Assembly: GCA_965247535.1 (NCBI GenBank)
Contig: OZ252018.1
Span: forward strand, 1,054,001 to 1,118,000
From: JAPPHY01 sp965247535
GTDB lineage: Bacteria > Chloroflexota > Dehalococcoidia > Lucifugimonadales > UBA2985
DNA length: 64,000 nucleotides
Direction: 5' to 3'
This document shows, in pieces, positions 16,252 to 24,138 of the stretch (its first letter is position 1; each line of letters begins with the position of its first letter). Made by a program: the position numbers and the translations under genes. Below the pieces are notes generated by a model. That model worked only from the letters and a program-made list of their open reading frames with translations. It was not told the origin of the DNA and searched no databases.

Positions 16252-18051
16252 CTACTCGCCAACCACGCGTATGTGGAGGTCGCGCAGCTGCTGCTCCGAA
16301 ACGGGGGACGGTGCACCGAACAGCTGGTCCACGGCGCTCTGCGTCTTGGGGAAGGCCATCACCTCGCGGATGTTGTTGACGCCCCCTACGAGCATGACCA
16401 CGCGGTCGATTCCGCTCGCAAAGCCGCCGTGCGGCGGAGCGCCGTACTCCAGCGCGTCCAGTATCTGACCGAACTGCTCCTGCATCGCCTCGCGGCTGTG
16501 GCCCAACAGCTCGAACACGCGCTCCTGGATCTCACGGTGGTGGTTGCGCACGCTGCCGCCGGCAAGCTCCATGCCGTTGCACACAAGGTCGTACTGCTTT
16601 GCCAGCACCGAGCCCGGATCGGAGTCCATACGCGGCAGGTGGTCGTCCTTGGGCGATGAGAACGGGTTGTGCGGCGAGTCCCACCTGTTCTCGTCAGGCC
16701 TCCACTCCAGCAGCGGGAAGTCCACAATGAAACCGAATGCAAGCAGGTCCGGGTCCGCAAGCTCCAGCCTCCGTCCCATCTCGACCCGCAGGCCGCCGAG
16801 CGCATTGTCGACGCTCTCGCGCGGGCCCGCCACAATCAGCAGCAGGTCGCCGCGGGAGGCGTTCATGCGGGCAGCCAGACGCTTCACCTCGTCCGTGGAC
16901 AGGTAGCGGGCCGCGGGCGAGCGAAACTCGTCCTCCGTCAGGTCGTCCAGGGAGTGGTCCGGGTCTCCGTCGAGGGCGATGGTCACGAGGCCGGACGCGC
17001 CGCGCTCGCGAGCCATGTCGGTCAGCGCGTCCAGCTGTCGGCGCGGGAGCGATGCGCATCCGGGCGCGGCGAAACCCTTGGCCACGCCGCCCGACTCGAT
17101 CGCCCTATTGAACACCTGAAAGCTCGACTCGGCGGCGATGTCCGACAGGTCGGATAGCTCCAGCCCGAATCGCAGGTCGGGCTTGTCGGAGCCGTAGCGG
17201 TCCATCGCGTCGGCGTAGGCGAGCCTTGGGAACGGCTTGACCAGTCGCTTGTGGGGCACAATCGTCTCTGCAAGGCCCGTGAACAGCTGTTCCATAAGCT
17301 CTAGCACGTCGCTCTCATCGACGAAGCCCATCTCCAGGTCGAGCTGCGTGAACTCCGGCTGGCGGTCCGCCCGCAGGTCCTCATCGCGGAAGCAGCGAGC
17401 GATCTGGAAGTAACGCTCCACGCCGCCCATGACCAGCAGCTGCTTCATCTGCTGCGGCGACTGGGGCAGTGCGTAGAACTGGCCGGGATGAATCCGGCTG
17501 GGCACAAGATAGTCCCGGGCTCCCTCCGGCGTGCTCTTGGTGAGAATCGGCGTCTCCACCTCGATAAACTCCAGCTCGGAGAGGAAGTCGCGGATGTATT
17601 TGACGACCCGGTGACGCAGGAACAGGTTGTCGCGGATGGCTGCCCGCCGCAGGTCGAGGTAGCGATACCTCAGCCTGACGAGCTCGTCGGCCTCCGCTGC
17701 CTCCTCTTCGAGGCTGAACGGAGGCGTAATGGACTGGTTGAGGACCTCCAGGTTCGCTGCGACGACCTCCACTTCGCCCGTGGGTATGTTGGCGTTCACG
17801 GTGCCCGGCGGTCTCTGGCCGACGGCGCCGCGCACGCGAAGCACCCACTCGCTGCGGAGGCTCTGGGCAGCTTCATGGGCGTCCGGCGCCACCTGTGGGT
17901 TGAACACTACCTGCACGATGCCTCGCCAGTCCCGCAGGTCGATGAACACGAGACCGCCGTGGTCGCGCCGGCGGTGGACCCAGCCCGCGAGCGTGACCTC
18001 ACGGCCCTCGTCCTCGATGCGCAGCGCGCCGCAGCTAACGGATTTCAGCAA
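16252..18051 (-). CDS. aspS: aspartyl-tRNA synthetase
   Basis: AspS charges tRNA-Asp (or Asp and Asn tRNAs in non-discriminating enzymes). The N-terminal anticodon-binding OB domain holds GWVHRRRDHGGLVFIDLRD. Class II motif 2 is visible as QIARCFRDEDLRADRQPEFTQ. A bacterial GAD insertion domain is present in the middle. Motif 3 is near the end, within GGFASGIDRVVMLVGG. TTG at 18051 is the start, with a GAGAGGT site upstream and a TATAAT promoter at 18089. The 599-residue length is standard. An insertion sequence begins right at its -35 box. Confidence 0.96.
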   Translation of the reverse strand: MLKSVSCGALRIEDEGREVTLAGWVHRRRDHGGLVFIDLRDWRGIVQVVFNPQVAPDAHEAAQSLRSEWVLRVRGAVGQRPPGTVNANIPTGEVEVVAANLEVLNQSITPPFSLEEEAAEADELVRLRYRYLDLRRAAIRDNLFLRHRVVKYIRDFLSELEFIEVETPILTKSTPEGARDYLVPSRIHPGQFYALPQSPQQMKQLLVMGGVERYFQIARCFRDEDLRADRQPEFTQLDLEMGFVDESDVLELMEQLFTGLAETIVPHKRLVKPFPRLAYADAMDRYGSDKPDLRFGLELSDLSDIAAESSFQVFNRAIESGGVAKGFAAPGCASLPRRQLDALTDMARERGASGLVTIALDGDPDHSLDDLTEDEFRSPAARYLSTDEVKRLAARMNASRGDLLLIVAGPRESVDNALGGLRVEMGRRLELADPDLLAFGFIVDFPLLEWRPDENRWDSPHNPFSSPKDDHLPRMDSDPGSVLAKQYDLVCNGMELAGGSVRNHHREIQERVFELLGHSREAMQEQFGQILDALEYGAPPHGGFASGIDRVVMLVGGVNNIREVMAFPKTQSAVDQLFGAPSPVSEQQLRDLHIRVVGE

Positions 18052-18088
18052 GGCATACCTCTCTCAGACTAATGTGCGAGTCCAGCGG

Positions 18089-18117
18089 ATTATAGGTGAG
18101 GCGTGATGGTGTTGCAA
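18089..18117 (-). promoter_or_regulatory. sigma-70 promoter of aspS, touching the IS end
   Basis: On the minus strand TTGCAA (18117-18112), a 17-base spacer and TATAAT (18094-18089) form a good promoter with a predicted start near 18082. The left end of the insertion sequence lies next to the -35 box, at about 18118. Confidence 0.65.
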
Positions 18118-19247
18118 GGACATGTACTCGTTCAGGACATATGAGACAGAGGGGTCTCCGGGTGGCACTGAAGAATATACTCCATGGGAGAGTGATAGCC
18201 AAGGGACTGATGTGGGCGGTGTGTGTTGTAGTAGAGTTCGTGGTCTCTGAGAGCTGGGGTGATGTCCTGGACGGTCCAGTCGCCGTCGTAGAAGGCGTAG
18301 AACTCCTCCTTGTGGGTGCGGTGAGCTCGTTCGGCGAAGGCGTTGAGCTTGGGAGAATGAGGAGGAGTGGTGAAGAGCCGGATGCCTCGGTCTCGGCAAG
18401 CGGTCTCGAAGTCGGCCTGGAACTCTGATCCATTGTCCACCTGGATGGCGCGTACAGGGAAGGGGCATCGTGTCTGGAGGGCGTCCAGGATGCGGGTGGC
18501 GGTGTTGGCGGTAGCACGTGAGGCTATGAGTAGGGTGTCCCATCGAGAGACGACATCCCGTGCGCTGAAGTGTTTGAGGACTACGCCTGGGAGAGGGCGG
18601 AGGTCGGTGGTGTCCAGGTGGAGGAGGTCACCGGGGGCCTTGGGGCGGTAGTCCCTTGGGGTGCGGCGTAGGGACGGCGGACGCGGCGTTTAGCGCTGGC
18701 TACACCGGGGCGTGGTGGTTCCTTCAGGACCCCGCGACGCTTGAGGTCGGCGAGTATGCGGCCGATGGTGGAGGTGGAGACCATCCATCCACGCTGTCGC
18801 AACAGGGGAGCCAGCTTGTCCTTGCCGAACCATGGCGGCTGCCGGCGCAGGTCCTCAATCGCTGTCACCAGCTGCGGGTCCCACTGGGGCGTCCGCCTGC
18901 GGTGGGGTGCACGCGACCTCGGCTCCAGACCCGGGATGCCAACCTCCCTGCGACGCCGGGCCCAGCGGTACAGAGTGGAGCGGGGTATGCCTATCACCTC
19001 AGCAGCGACTTGACCCCGCAGACCCAGCGCCTGGAATTCCCGCCACAGGCGCAGTGCCCTCTCCCTTGCTCTCGCTTCGTCACTGACCGGCTCCGCAGTG
19101 GTTCTCGCCAGCCGGTCCGCTTGGTACAATACCCTGGGTAGCCCAACTACCCGCATGGGGGGCCCCCTTTAGTGTTTACTCACCTCAAGGATGGCCCCTC
19201 CTTTTCGTCTTGACTAGTCTCACATGTTTCTGAACGAGAATAGGACA
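18118..19247 (-). mobile_element. IS481-like insertion sequence, about 1.13 kb
   Basis: Imperfect terminal inverted repeats flank a DDE transposase gene. The left end has CTCGTTCAGGACATATGAGAC (18127-18147). Reading inward from the right end, the matching segment is CTCGTTCAGAAACATGTGAGAC, preceded by TGTCCTATT at the terminus (19247). No clear target duplication is seen. The element sits between the divergent promoters of aspS and thrC. Exact ends are uncertain by a few bases. Confidence 0.7.
18132..19156 (-). pseudogene. frameshifted DDE transposase of the IS481-like element
   Basis: The N-terminal reading frame (19156 to about 18660) contains a helix-turn-helix domain with IPRSTLYRWARRRREVGIPGL and a second winged segment ending KRRVRRPYAAP. 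After a run of four G on the plus strand (18658-18661) the sense continues in another frame as PRDYRPKAPGDLLHLDTTD. It then runs through QVDNGSEFQADFETACRDRG and NAFAERAHRTHKEEF to the stop at 18132. These give the integrase-core acidic residues: D in LDTTD, D in VDNGS and E in AERAH. One lost C in a C run restores a single frame, so the break is a one-base deletion, a sequencing error or less likely a programmed shift. Confidence 0.75.
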
Positions 19248-19254
19248 CCTCGCC

Positions 19255-19283
19255 TTGACACTCATATCTGCCTCTTGTAACAT
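19255..19283 (+). promoter_or_regulatory. sigma-70 promoter of the thrC-NIL-MoaD unit
   Basis: TTGACA (19255-19260), a 17-base spacer and TAACAT (19278-19283) form the promoter. The start would be near 19290, giving a leader of about 68 bases. The -35 box is 8 bases outside the right end of the insertion sequence. Confidence 0.65.
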
Positions 19284-19357
19284 CAAGCGCAGCTTGCGCT
19301 AGAGGCGCAGGCCATCTGCAACTGTCGGTCGGCGGGCAGCCGAGGGGGTCTCGTTTC

Positions 19358-20584
19358 GTGAGCTACGTGAAGGGGCTGTTCTGCAAGGAGTGCGGCAGGG
19401 AGTACCCTGCCGAGCCGCTCAACGTCTGCGACTTCTGCTTCGGGCCGCTGGAGGTCACCTACGACTACGATGCCATCTCCAGCGTGATTTCCCGCGAGCG
19501 AATCGAGAGCGGGCCGCACTCCATGTGGCGCTATCACGACTTCCTGCCGGCGGAGGCCGAGAACGCAATCGACATCAACGCCGGCTACACGCCGCTCATA
19601 AAGGCGAACAATCTGGCAAGGTCGCTCGGCCTTGATGAGCTGTACCTCAAGAACGATGCGGTGAACCCGTCGTTCTCCTTCAAGGACCGGGTGGTCGCCG
19701 TCGCCAGCACCAAGGCCCGTGAGTTCGGGTTCGACACGCTGGCCTGTGCTTCCACGGGCAACCTTGCGGGCAGCGTGGCCGCCCACGCAGCGCGGGCCGG
19801 AATGCGAGCCTTCGTGTTCATTCCCGCAGACCTCGAACGAGGCAAGATACTGGGCGCGGCGGTGTACGGCGCAACGCTCGTTGCCGTGGACGGCAGCTAC
19901 GACGACGTGAACAGGCTGTGCAGCGAGCTTTCGGACAACTACAACTGGGCCTTTGTGAACATCAACATGCGGCCCTACTACGCCGAGGGCAGCAAGAGCC
20001 TGGGATTTGAAGTGGCGGAACAGCTGGGCTGGCGGGCCCCCGACAACTGCATTGTGCCGGGCGCGTCCGGATCGCTGTTCACCAAGATCTGGAAGGGCCT
20101 GAACGAGTTCTCGTCGTCAGGGCTGATCGGCGATGTCAACACCAAGATGTTCATCTGCCAGGCGGAGGGATGCGCGCCCATCGTGGCGGCCTACGAGGCA
20201 GGCGACTTCGCCATAAGGCCGGTGAAGCCCAACACGATCGCCAAGTCGCTGGCCATCGGCAACCCCGCCGACGGCTACTTCGCTCTGAGGGTTCTGGAGG
20301 CTACGGGAGGCTCGGGGTGCGCCGTGCCGGAAGAGGAAGTCGCGGAGGGCATCAAGGAGCTTGCGGAGATGGAGGGCATATTCACGGAGCCGGCCGGCGG
20401 CGTGGTGATAGCCTCGCTGAAGAGGCTGGCCCGTTCGGGGCAGATCAAGCCGTGGGAGACCACCGTGGCCTTCATCACTGGCAACGGCTACAAGACGCAG
20501 GAAGTGGTGGAGGACACAGTGAGGCCTGTTCTCATCAAGCCCACATTCGCCTCGTTTGAAGAGGCCCTGAGCGTGAGGCCGTGA
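19358..20584 (+). CDS. thrC: threonine synthase-like PLP enzyme with N-terminal zinc ribbon
   Basis: This 408-residue fold-type II PLP enzyme should convert O-phosphohomoserine to threonine. An N-terminal four-cysteine ribbon (C9, C12, C24, C27) precedes the catalytic domain. The PLP lysine is K109 in NPSFSFKDR, and CASTGNLAGSVAAHAARAG supplies the phosphate loop. GTG at 19358 is the start. The operon context, a NIL-domain protein and a MoaD/ThiS-like carrier within 340 bases, is not that of classical threonine operons. A related phosphohomoserine or cysteate-type reaction tied to sulfur metabolism is therefore possible. Confidence 0.85.
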   Translation: MSYVKGLFCKECGREYPAEPLNVCDFCFGPLEVTYDYDAISSVISRERIESGPHSMWRYHDFLPAEAENAIDINAGYTPLIKANNLARSLGLDELYLKNDAVNPSFSFKDRVVAVASTKAREFGFDTLACASTGNLAGSVAAHAARAGMRAFVFIPADLERGKILGAAVYGATLVAVDGSYDDVNRLCSELSDNYNWAFVNINMRPYYAEGSKSLGFEVAEQLGWRAPDNCIVPGASGSLFTKIWKGLNEFSSSGLIGDVNTKMFICQAEGCAPIVAAYEAGDFAIRPVKPNTIAKSLAIGNPADGYFALRVLEATGGSGCAVPEEEVAEGIKELAEMEGIFTEPAGGVVIASLKRLARSGQIKPWETTVAFITGNGYKTQEVVEDTVRPVLIKPTFASFEEALSVRP

Positions 20585-20626
20585 GCCGGCCGCGGGATTC
20601 CCGATCACCAATGGAAGGGGCAGCAA

Positions 20627-20869
20627 ATGGCTAAGCGAAGGGCCAAGTTCACCTTTCCCAATGACCTCGTCACCGAACCCGTGATCTTCGACCTCGGACA
20701 CAAGTTCCGCGTGGTCACCAACATCCGCAGGGCGGACGTTAGAGAGGACGTGGGCTGGGTGATTCTGGAGCTTGAGGGCGAGGACGAGGAGATTGAAAGC
20801 GGGCTGGACTGGGTCAAGTCGATGGGCGTCAGGGTCGACCCGGTCAGCGGGGACGTGATCGAGAGCTAA
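20627..20869 (+). CDS. NIL-domain protein
   Basis: This 80-residue protein matches the NIL fold, the small ACT-like ferredoxin-type domain first seen at the end of methionine ABC-transporter ATPases. Visible features are KFTFPNDLVTEPVIFDLG, NIRRADVREDVGWVILEL and the ending GVRVDPVSGDVIES. In other lineages such domains accompany sulfur-amino-acid enzymes. It follows the threonine-synthase gene by 42 bases and precedes the carrier-protein gene by 54, in one transcription unit. A regulatory or accessory role in sulfur or methionine synthesis is inferred from the family and context. Confidence 0.85.
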   Translation: MAKRRAKFTFPNDLVTEPVIFDLGHKFRVVTNIRRADVREDVGWVILELEGEDEEIESGLDWVKSMGVRVDPVSGDVIES

Positions 20870-20923
20870 CACAGGCCCTATTGCGCTGAAGTGAAAGGCA
20901 TAGAGGCCCAGGAGGATTACCAG

Positions 20924-21205
20924 ATGAGCGTAGTTGTTCGAATACCTACCCCGTTGCGCAGGGTGACCAACGGCCAGGATAAGGCGTCCGTGGACGGGGA
21001 CAACTTGGTGCAGATCATCGAGTCGCTGGAGGCCCAGTACCCCGGCCTGAAGGAGCGGCTGTGCGATGAAGCGGGTGACCTGCGCCATTTCGTAAACATT
21101 TACGTCAACGGAGAGGACGTGCGATTCTTGGAGGGCCTGGAGACCGCCATAAGCTCTGGCGACGAGGTTAGCATAGTACCTGCGGTTGCAGGAGGCTCGC
21201 GCTAG
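20924..21205 (+). CDS. MoaD/ThiS family sulfur-carrier protein
   Basis: This ubiquitin-fold protein of 93 residues has VSIVPAVAGGSR at its C-terminus. Carriers of the MoaD/ThiS/CysO type end in Gly-Gly and carry sulfur as a thiocarboxylate there. Here two residues, Ser-Arg, follow the Gly-Gly, so a protease such as a JAMM/Mec+-type enzyme would be needed to expose it. None is present in this window. The ATG at 20924 has AGGAGGA seven bases upstream, so the GTG at 20891 is not used. The neighbouring NIL and threonine-synthase-like genes suggest a sulfur amino acid pathway rather than molybdopterin. Confidence 0.85.
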   Translation: MSVVVRIPTPLRRVTNGQDKASVDGDNLVQIIESLEAQYPGLKERLCDEAGDLRHFVNIYVNGEDVRFLEGLETAISSGDEVSIVPAVAGGSR

Positions 21206-21536
21206 GCTCAGCTGCAAGCGAAACGCGCGGCCGTCCGCGCAGACTAACGGTGAGTGTCAGATCCTTCGACTAGCGCAGTGTTAGCGGGCCAGAAACCACA
21301 GTCATTCCGAGCGTAGTCGAGGAATCTAGAGCGGCTGCGGGCTGTCAGCAATTGGTAATCCCCAGCGCGCTGCCGGTGAGGGGCGAGGTGTGTACGATGG
21401 CGTCAGGTCCTGGATTTCTCGACTACGCTGCGCTCCGCTCGAAATGACAATGGAAGGTGGCTGCGTGTCGCCCGAAGGGCTGGTGGGCGGCGGACGCAGC
21501 GACCCGGAAGCCCGGCTAGCCGCGTAGCAGCATCCG
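21206..21536 (+). other. gene-free stretch with an inverted repeat
   Basis: No supported gene lies in these 331 bases. A short GCGCGG/CCGCGC hairpin at about 21226-21241 follows the carrier gene and may act in transcript end formation. The main content is the inverted repeat described at 21301-21448. Confidence 0.5.
21301..21448 (+). repeat. MITE-like inverted repeat pair
   Basis: GTCATTCCGAGCGTAGTCGA (21301-21320, continuing GGAATC) is matched in reverse orientation by the segment ending CGAAATGAC at 21448. The right arm carries an extra stretch of about 10 bases. Arms of about 27 and 38 bases flank about 80 bases without an open frame. The layout resembles a small non-autonomous element or a large hairpin. 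Confidence 0.55.
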
Positions 21537-22064
21537 ATGTTGTATATCTTTGGCGGCCTTCCCGGGGTGGGCAAGACAACGATCGCTGGGGGACTGGCAC
21601 GGGCCATCGGCGCCGTTCATCTGCGCATAGACTCCATCGAGCAGGCGTTGCGCAACTCGTCCGTAACCATTTCTGGATCAGAGGGGTACGTGGTCGCCTA
21701 CGCTGTCGCTGAGGATAATCTGAGGCTGGGCCATTCCGTGATCGCCGACTCCGTGAACCCGATTGAACTGACCCGAGCCGCCTGGCGAAACGTCGCCGTG
21801 CGTGCGGGCACGCCCTACATCGAAGTTGAGATCGTCTGTACCGACCAGCCTGAGCACCGGCGCAGGGTCGAGACACGGATAGCCGACATTGCGGGACACC
21901 GATTGCCAACGTGGCAGCAGGTGTGCGACCGCGACTACGAGCCCTGGCAGGCCGGCATCGTCATCAATACGGCGGGACGGCAGACCAAGGCAAGCGTTGC
22001 AAATCTGCGGGAGCGGCTGGAACGCTTGGAGCAGGCGCTCCGGGCGACCCGCAATGGTGAGTAA
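21537..22064 (+). CDS. P-loop kinase of the AAA_33 / zeta-toxin-like type
   Basis: This 175-residue protein has a Walker A motif GLPGVGKTT at residues 7-15, then RIDSIEQALR with the acidic residue of the substrate site. VIADSVNPIELTR follows, where zeta-toxin-like and small-molecule kinases bind their substrate. RRRVETRIADIAG is a lid-like arginine-rich region. Such enzymes phosphorylate small molecules; the substrate is not apparent. No antitoxin gene is adjacent, so a toxin role is not supported. It stands alone between two repeat-bearing intergenic regions. Confidence 0.8.
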   Translation: MLYIFGGLPGVGKTTIAGGLARAIGAVHLRIDSIEQALRNSSVTISGSEGYVVAYAVAEDNLRLGHSVIADSVNPIELTRAAWRNVAVRAGTPYIEVEIVCTDQPEHRRRVETRIADIAGHRLPTWQQVCDRDYEPWQAGIVINTAGRQTKASVANLRERLERLEQALRATRNGE

Positions 22065-22111
22065 GGCGATTTGGGGGAACGGCGCAGGTGGGGTTCAGGG
22101 CTGGTGCAGTG

Positions 22112-22173
22112 TCCGCTCACGCCCTTCGACAGGCCCAGAGCCTGCCCCGCACACCGATGCGGGGGTGAGCGGA
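22112..22173 (+). repeat. dispersed imperfect palindrome, copy 2
   Basis: TCCGCTCAC at the left end and GTGAGCGGA at the right are complementary. The unit matches the copy at 6146-6206 with only a few substitutions. It lies between the convergent kinase and tgt genes, where a foldable unit could double as a bidirectional terminator. Confidence 0.75.
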
Positions 22174-22186
22174 CATCACGCGCCTC

Positions 22187-23341
22187 TCACTTTCGGCGGA
22201 GCCACTTCTCCTTCTGCGTTCGCCTGACTTCTTCGTCCGTGGCGCGGTAGCGGGCAAGGAACCCATCGCGGAAAGCGGCATACCGCCCATCCACGATCGC
22301 GCCGCGCGTCTCCTCCATCAGCCGCGTGATGAAGCGCAGATTGTGCACGCTTGCCAGGCGATACGCCAGCAGCTCCCTGGCCCTGAACAGGTGGTGCAGG
22401 TACGCCGCCGAGAAGCTCGCGCAGGCGTAGCAGTCGCAGCCGTCGTCGATGGGGCCGTCGCTCTCGCGGTACGGAGCGGAGTGCACGTTGACGCGCCCGT
22501 CCGCAGTGAAGAGGCCTCCGTTGCGGGCGACGCGCGTGGGCAGCGAGCAGTCGAACATGTCCATACCGAGGCCGATGCAGGTGACCAGGTCTTCCGGCGA
22601 GCCTGCGCCCATCAGGTATCGGGGCTTGTCATTGGGTAGCGAACCGCCCATCAGCGAAACGGTCTCGTAGGTCATCGCCTTGGGCTCACCGACGGTTAGA
22701 CCTCCCAGCGCGTATCCGTCGAAGTCCATGGCTACCAGCGCGGCCGCCGACTCCAGGCGAAACTCCCGGCTGACGCCCCCCTGTACGACTGCGAACAGCG
22801 CCTGCTCGTCCAGGCGATGCGCCTCGCGGCATCTCAGGGCCCATCGGTGCGTTCTCACCGTGGCCTCGCGCAGGTCGGGCTCCTCAGCGCCGAAGGGCGG
22901 GCAGTGGTCCAGCACCATCGCAATGTCAACCCCAAGCTGCTCCTGGTACTCGACAGCTAACTCCGGCGAGAGGAACTGCTCGCTGCCGTCGATGTGCGAG
23001 CGGAAGGTGACTCCTTCCTCGGATAGGCTGCTCAGACGGCCCAGGCTGAGAGTCTGGAAGCCGCCGCTGTCGGTCAGGATGGGGCCTGGCCAGCCCATGA
23101 ACCTGTGGAGGCCGCCCATGTCGCGCACCAGGCGGATGCCTGGGCGGAGCATCAGGTGGTACGTGTTTGAGAGCACGATCGTCGTGCCGATCGAAGCCAG
23201 GTCGTCCGGCGCAACGGCCTTCACCGAGCCCTGCGTGGCGACTGGCATGAAGACGGGAGTGGGCACCAGGCCGTGCGGCGTGTCCATGCTTCCGGCCCTG
23301 GCAGGGCCGTCGGTGCATTCGACCCGAAAACTGAAAGGCAT
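22187..23341 (-). CDS. tgt: queuine/preQ1 tRNA-ribosyltransferase
   Basis: Tgt exchanges guanine-34 of GUN-anticodon tRNAs for preQ1 on the way to queuosine. The 384-residue protein has the general acid/base aspartate in LTDSGGFQTLSLG at about residue 91. The nucleophile region is MFDCSLPTRVARNG. A zinc site CDCYAC followed by a downstream histidine is present. The ATG at 23341 is used, because the longer frame from 23494 starts upstream of a likely TATACT -10 box (23400-23395) and is not conserved in kind. No queuosine synthesis genes are adjacent. Confidence 0.95.
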   Translation of the reverse strand: MPFSFRVECTDGPARAGSMDTPHGLVPTPVFMPVATQGSVKAVAPDDLASIGTTIVLSNTYHLMLRPGIRLVRDMGGLHRFMGWPGPILTDSGGFQTLSLGRLSSLSEEGVTFRSHIDGSEQFLSPELAVEYQEQLGVDIAMVLDHCPPFGAEEPDLREATVRTHRWALRCREAHRLDEQALFAVVQGGVSREFRLESAAALVAMDFDGYALGGLTVGEPKAMTYETVSLMGGSLPNDKPRYLMGAGSPEDLVTCIGLGMDMFDCSLPTRVARNGGLFTADGRVNVHSAPYRESDGPIDDGCDCYACASFSAAYLHHLFRARELLAYRLASVHNLRFITRLMEETRGAIVDGRYAAFRDGFLARYRATDEEVRRTQKEKWLRRK

Positions 23342-23429
23342 GGGCGGCAGTTCTCCGTGCGAAGTGGCTGGCTGGCCGGTAGGTCGGTATCCAAAGTATA
23401 GAGCAGGCAGTCGCCGGATAGAAGCGGTG

Positions 23430-23458
23430 TTGACCTGAGGCGTGCAATGGCTTACTCT
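23430..23458 (+). promoter_or_regulatory. sigma-70-type promoter of the tetrapyrrole operon
   Basis: TTGACC (23430-23435), a 17-base spacer and TACTCT (23453-23458) precede the sirC gene. The predicted start near 23465 leaves a leader of about 20 bases carrying GGAGGG. It excludes a start codon at 23458. Confidence 0.55.
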
Positions 23459-23484
23459 TGCGAATAAATGGCGGAGGGCGCCTC

Positions 23485-24138
23485 TTGGCACCATACTACC
23501 CGGTATACTTGGACGTGAGAGACCGGCGCTGCGTGATAGTCGGCGGCGGGCAGGTGGCGGAGGGGAAGATCGCCGCGCTATTGGAGAGCGGCGCCCGCAT
23601 CTGCATCATAAGCCCTGAGGTCACGGAGACAATCCAGGGCATGGCTGATACCGGCATGATCGGCCTGGAGAAGCGCGAGTACCGCGACGGCGATCTTGAA
23701 GGCGCGTTCATCGCCATCGCTGCCACCGACGACTCCGCCTTGAACGAGCGCATATCCCGCGAGGCGACAGCTCGCAATGTCCCCCTGAACGTGGTCGACG
23801 TCACACACCTGTGCACCTTCATCGCGCCGTCGATCGTGAGAAAAGGCGAAGTGACCGTGGCCATTTCCACGGCGGGCCTGAGCCCGGCCCTGGCCCGAAA
23901 GCTCAGGATGGAGCTGCAGGACAGCCCGGTCCTCGACTATGCAGACCTCGCGCCCATGCTGTCCGAGGTGAGGCTTGAGCTTCGCAGCGAGGGCGCCGTG
24001 ATCGACGCGGACCACTGGCAGACCTGCCTCAGCAGGGACCTGGTTGCCCTGTTTAACACGGACAGGGAGGCGGCCAAGCAGTCCCTCAAGCAGGCGCTTC
24101 TCGATGGCGCCGCATCCGGAGTGTCTGCGGCGAAATGA
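23485..24138 (+). CDS. sirC: precorrin-2 dehydrogenase / sirohydrochlorin ferrochelatase-type protein
   Basis: This protein of 217 residues corresponds to the N-terminal NAD-dependent part of CysG, which oxidises precorrin-2 to sirohydrochlorin. It begins MAPYYPVYLDV and has a Rossmann loop VIVGGGQVAEGK at about residues 16-27. VVDVTHLCTFIAPSIVRKGEVTVAISTAGLSPALA is the conserved central region (residues about 105-139). TTG at 23485 with GGAGGG upstream is the start. Its stop overlaps the start of hemA as ATGA. Together with the downstream CobA domain it supplies siroheme. Confidence 0.9.
   Translation: MAPYYPVYLDVRDRRCVIVGGGQVAEGKIAALLESGARICIISPEVTETIQGMADTGMIGLEKREYRDGDLEGAFIAIAATDDSALNERISREATARNVPLNVVDVTHLCTFIAPSIVRKGEVTVAISTAGLSPALARKLRMELQDSPVLDYADLAPMLSEVRLELRSEGAVIDADHWQTCLSRDLVALFNTDREAAKQSLKQALLDGAASGVSAAK

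Noticed and set aside
21537..22064. Zeta-type toxin
   Set aside because: The fold is similar, but no epsilon-like antitoxin gene is adjacent and related P-loop kinases are common housekeeping proteins.
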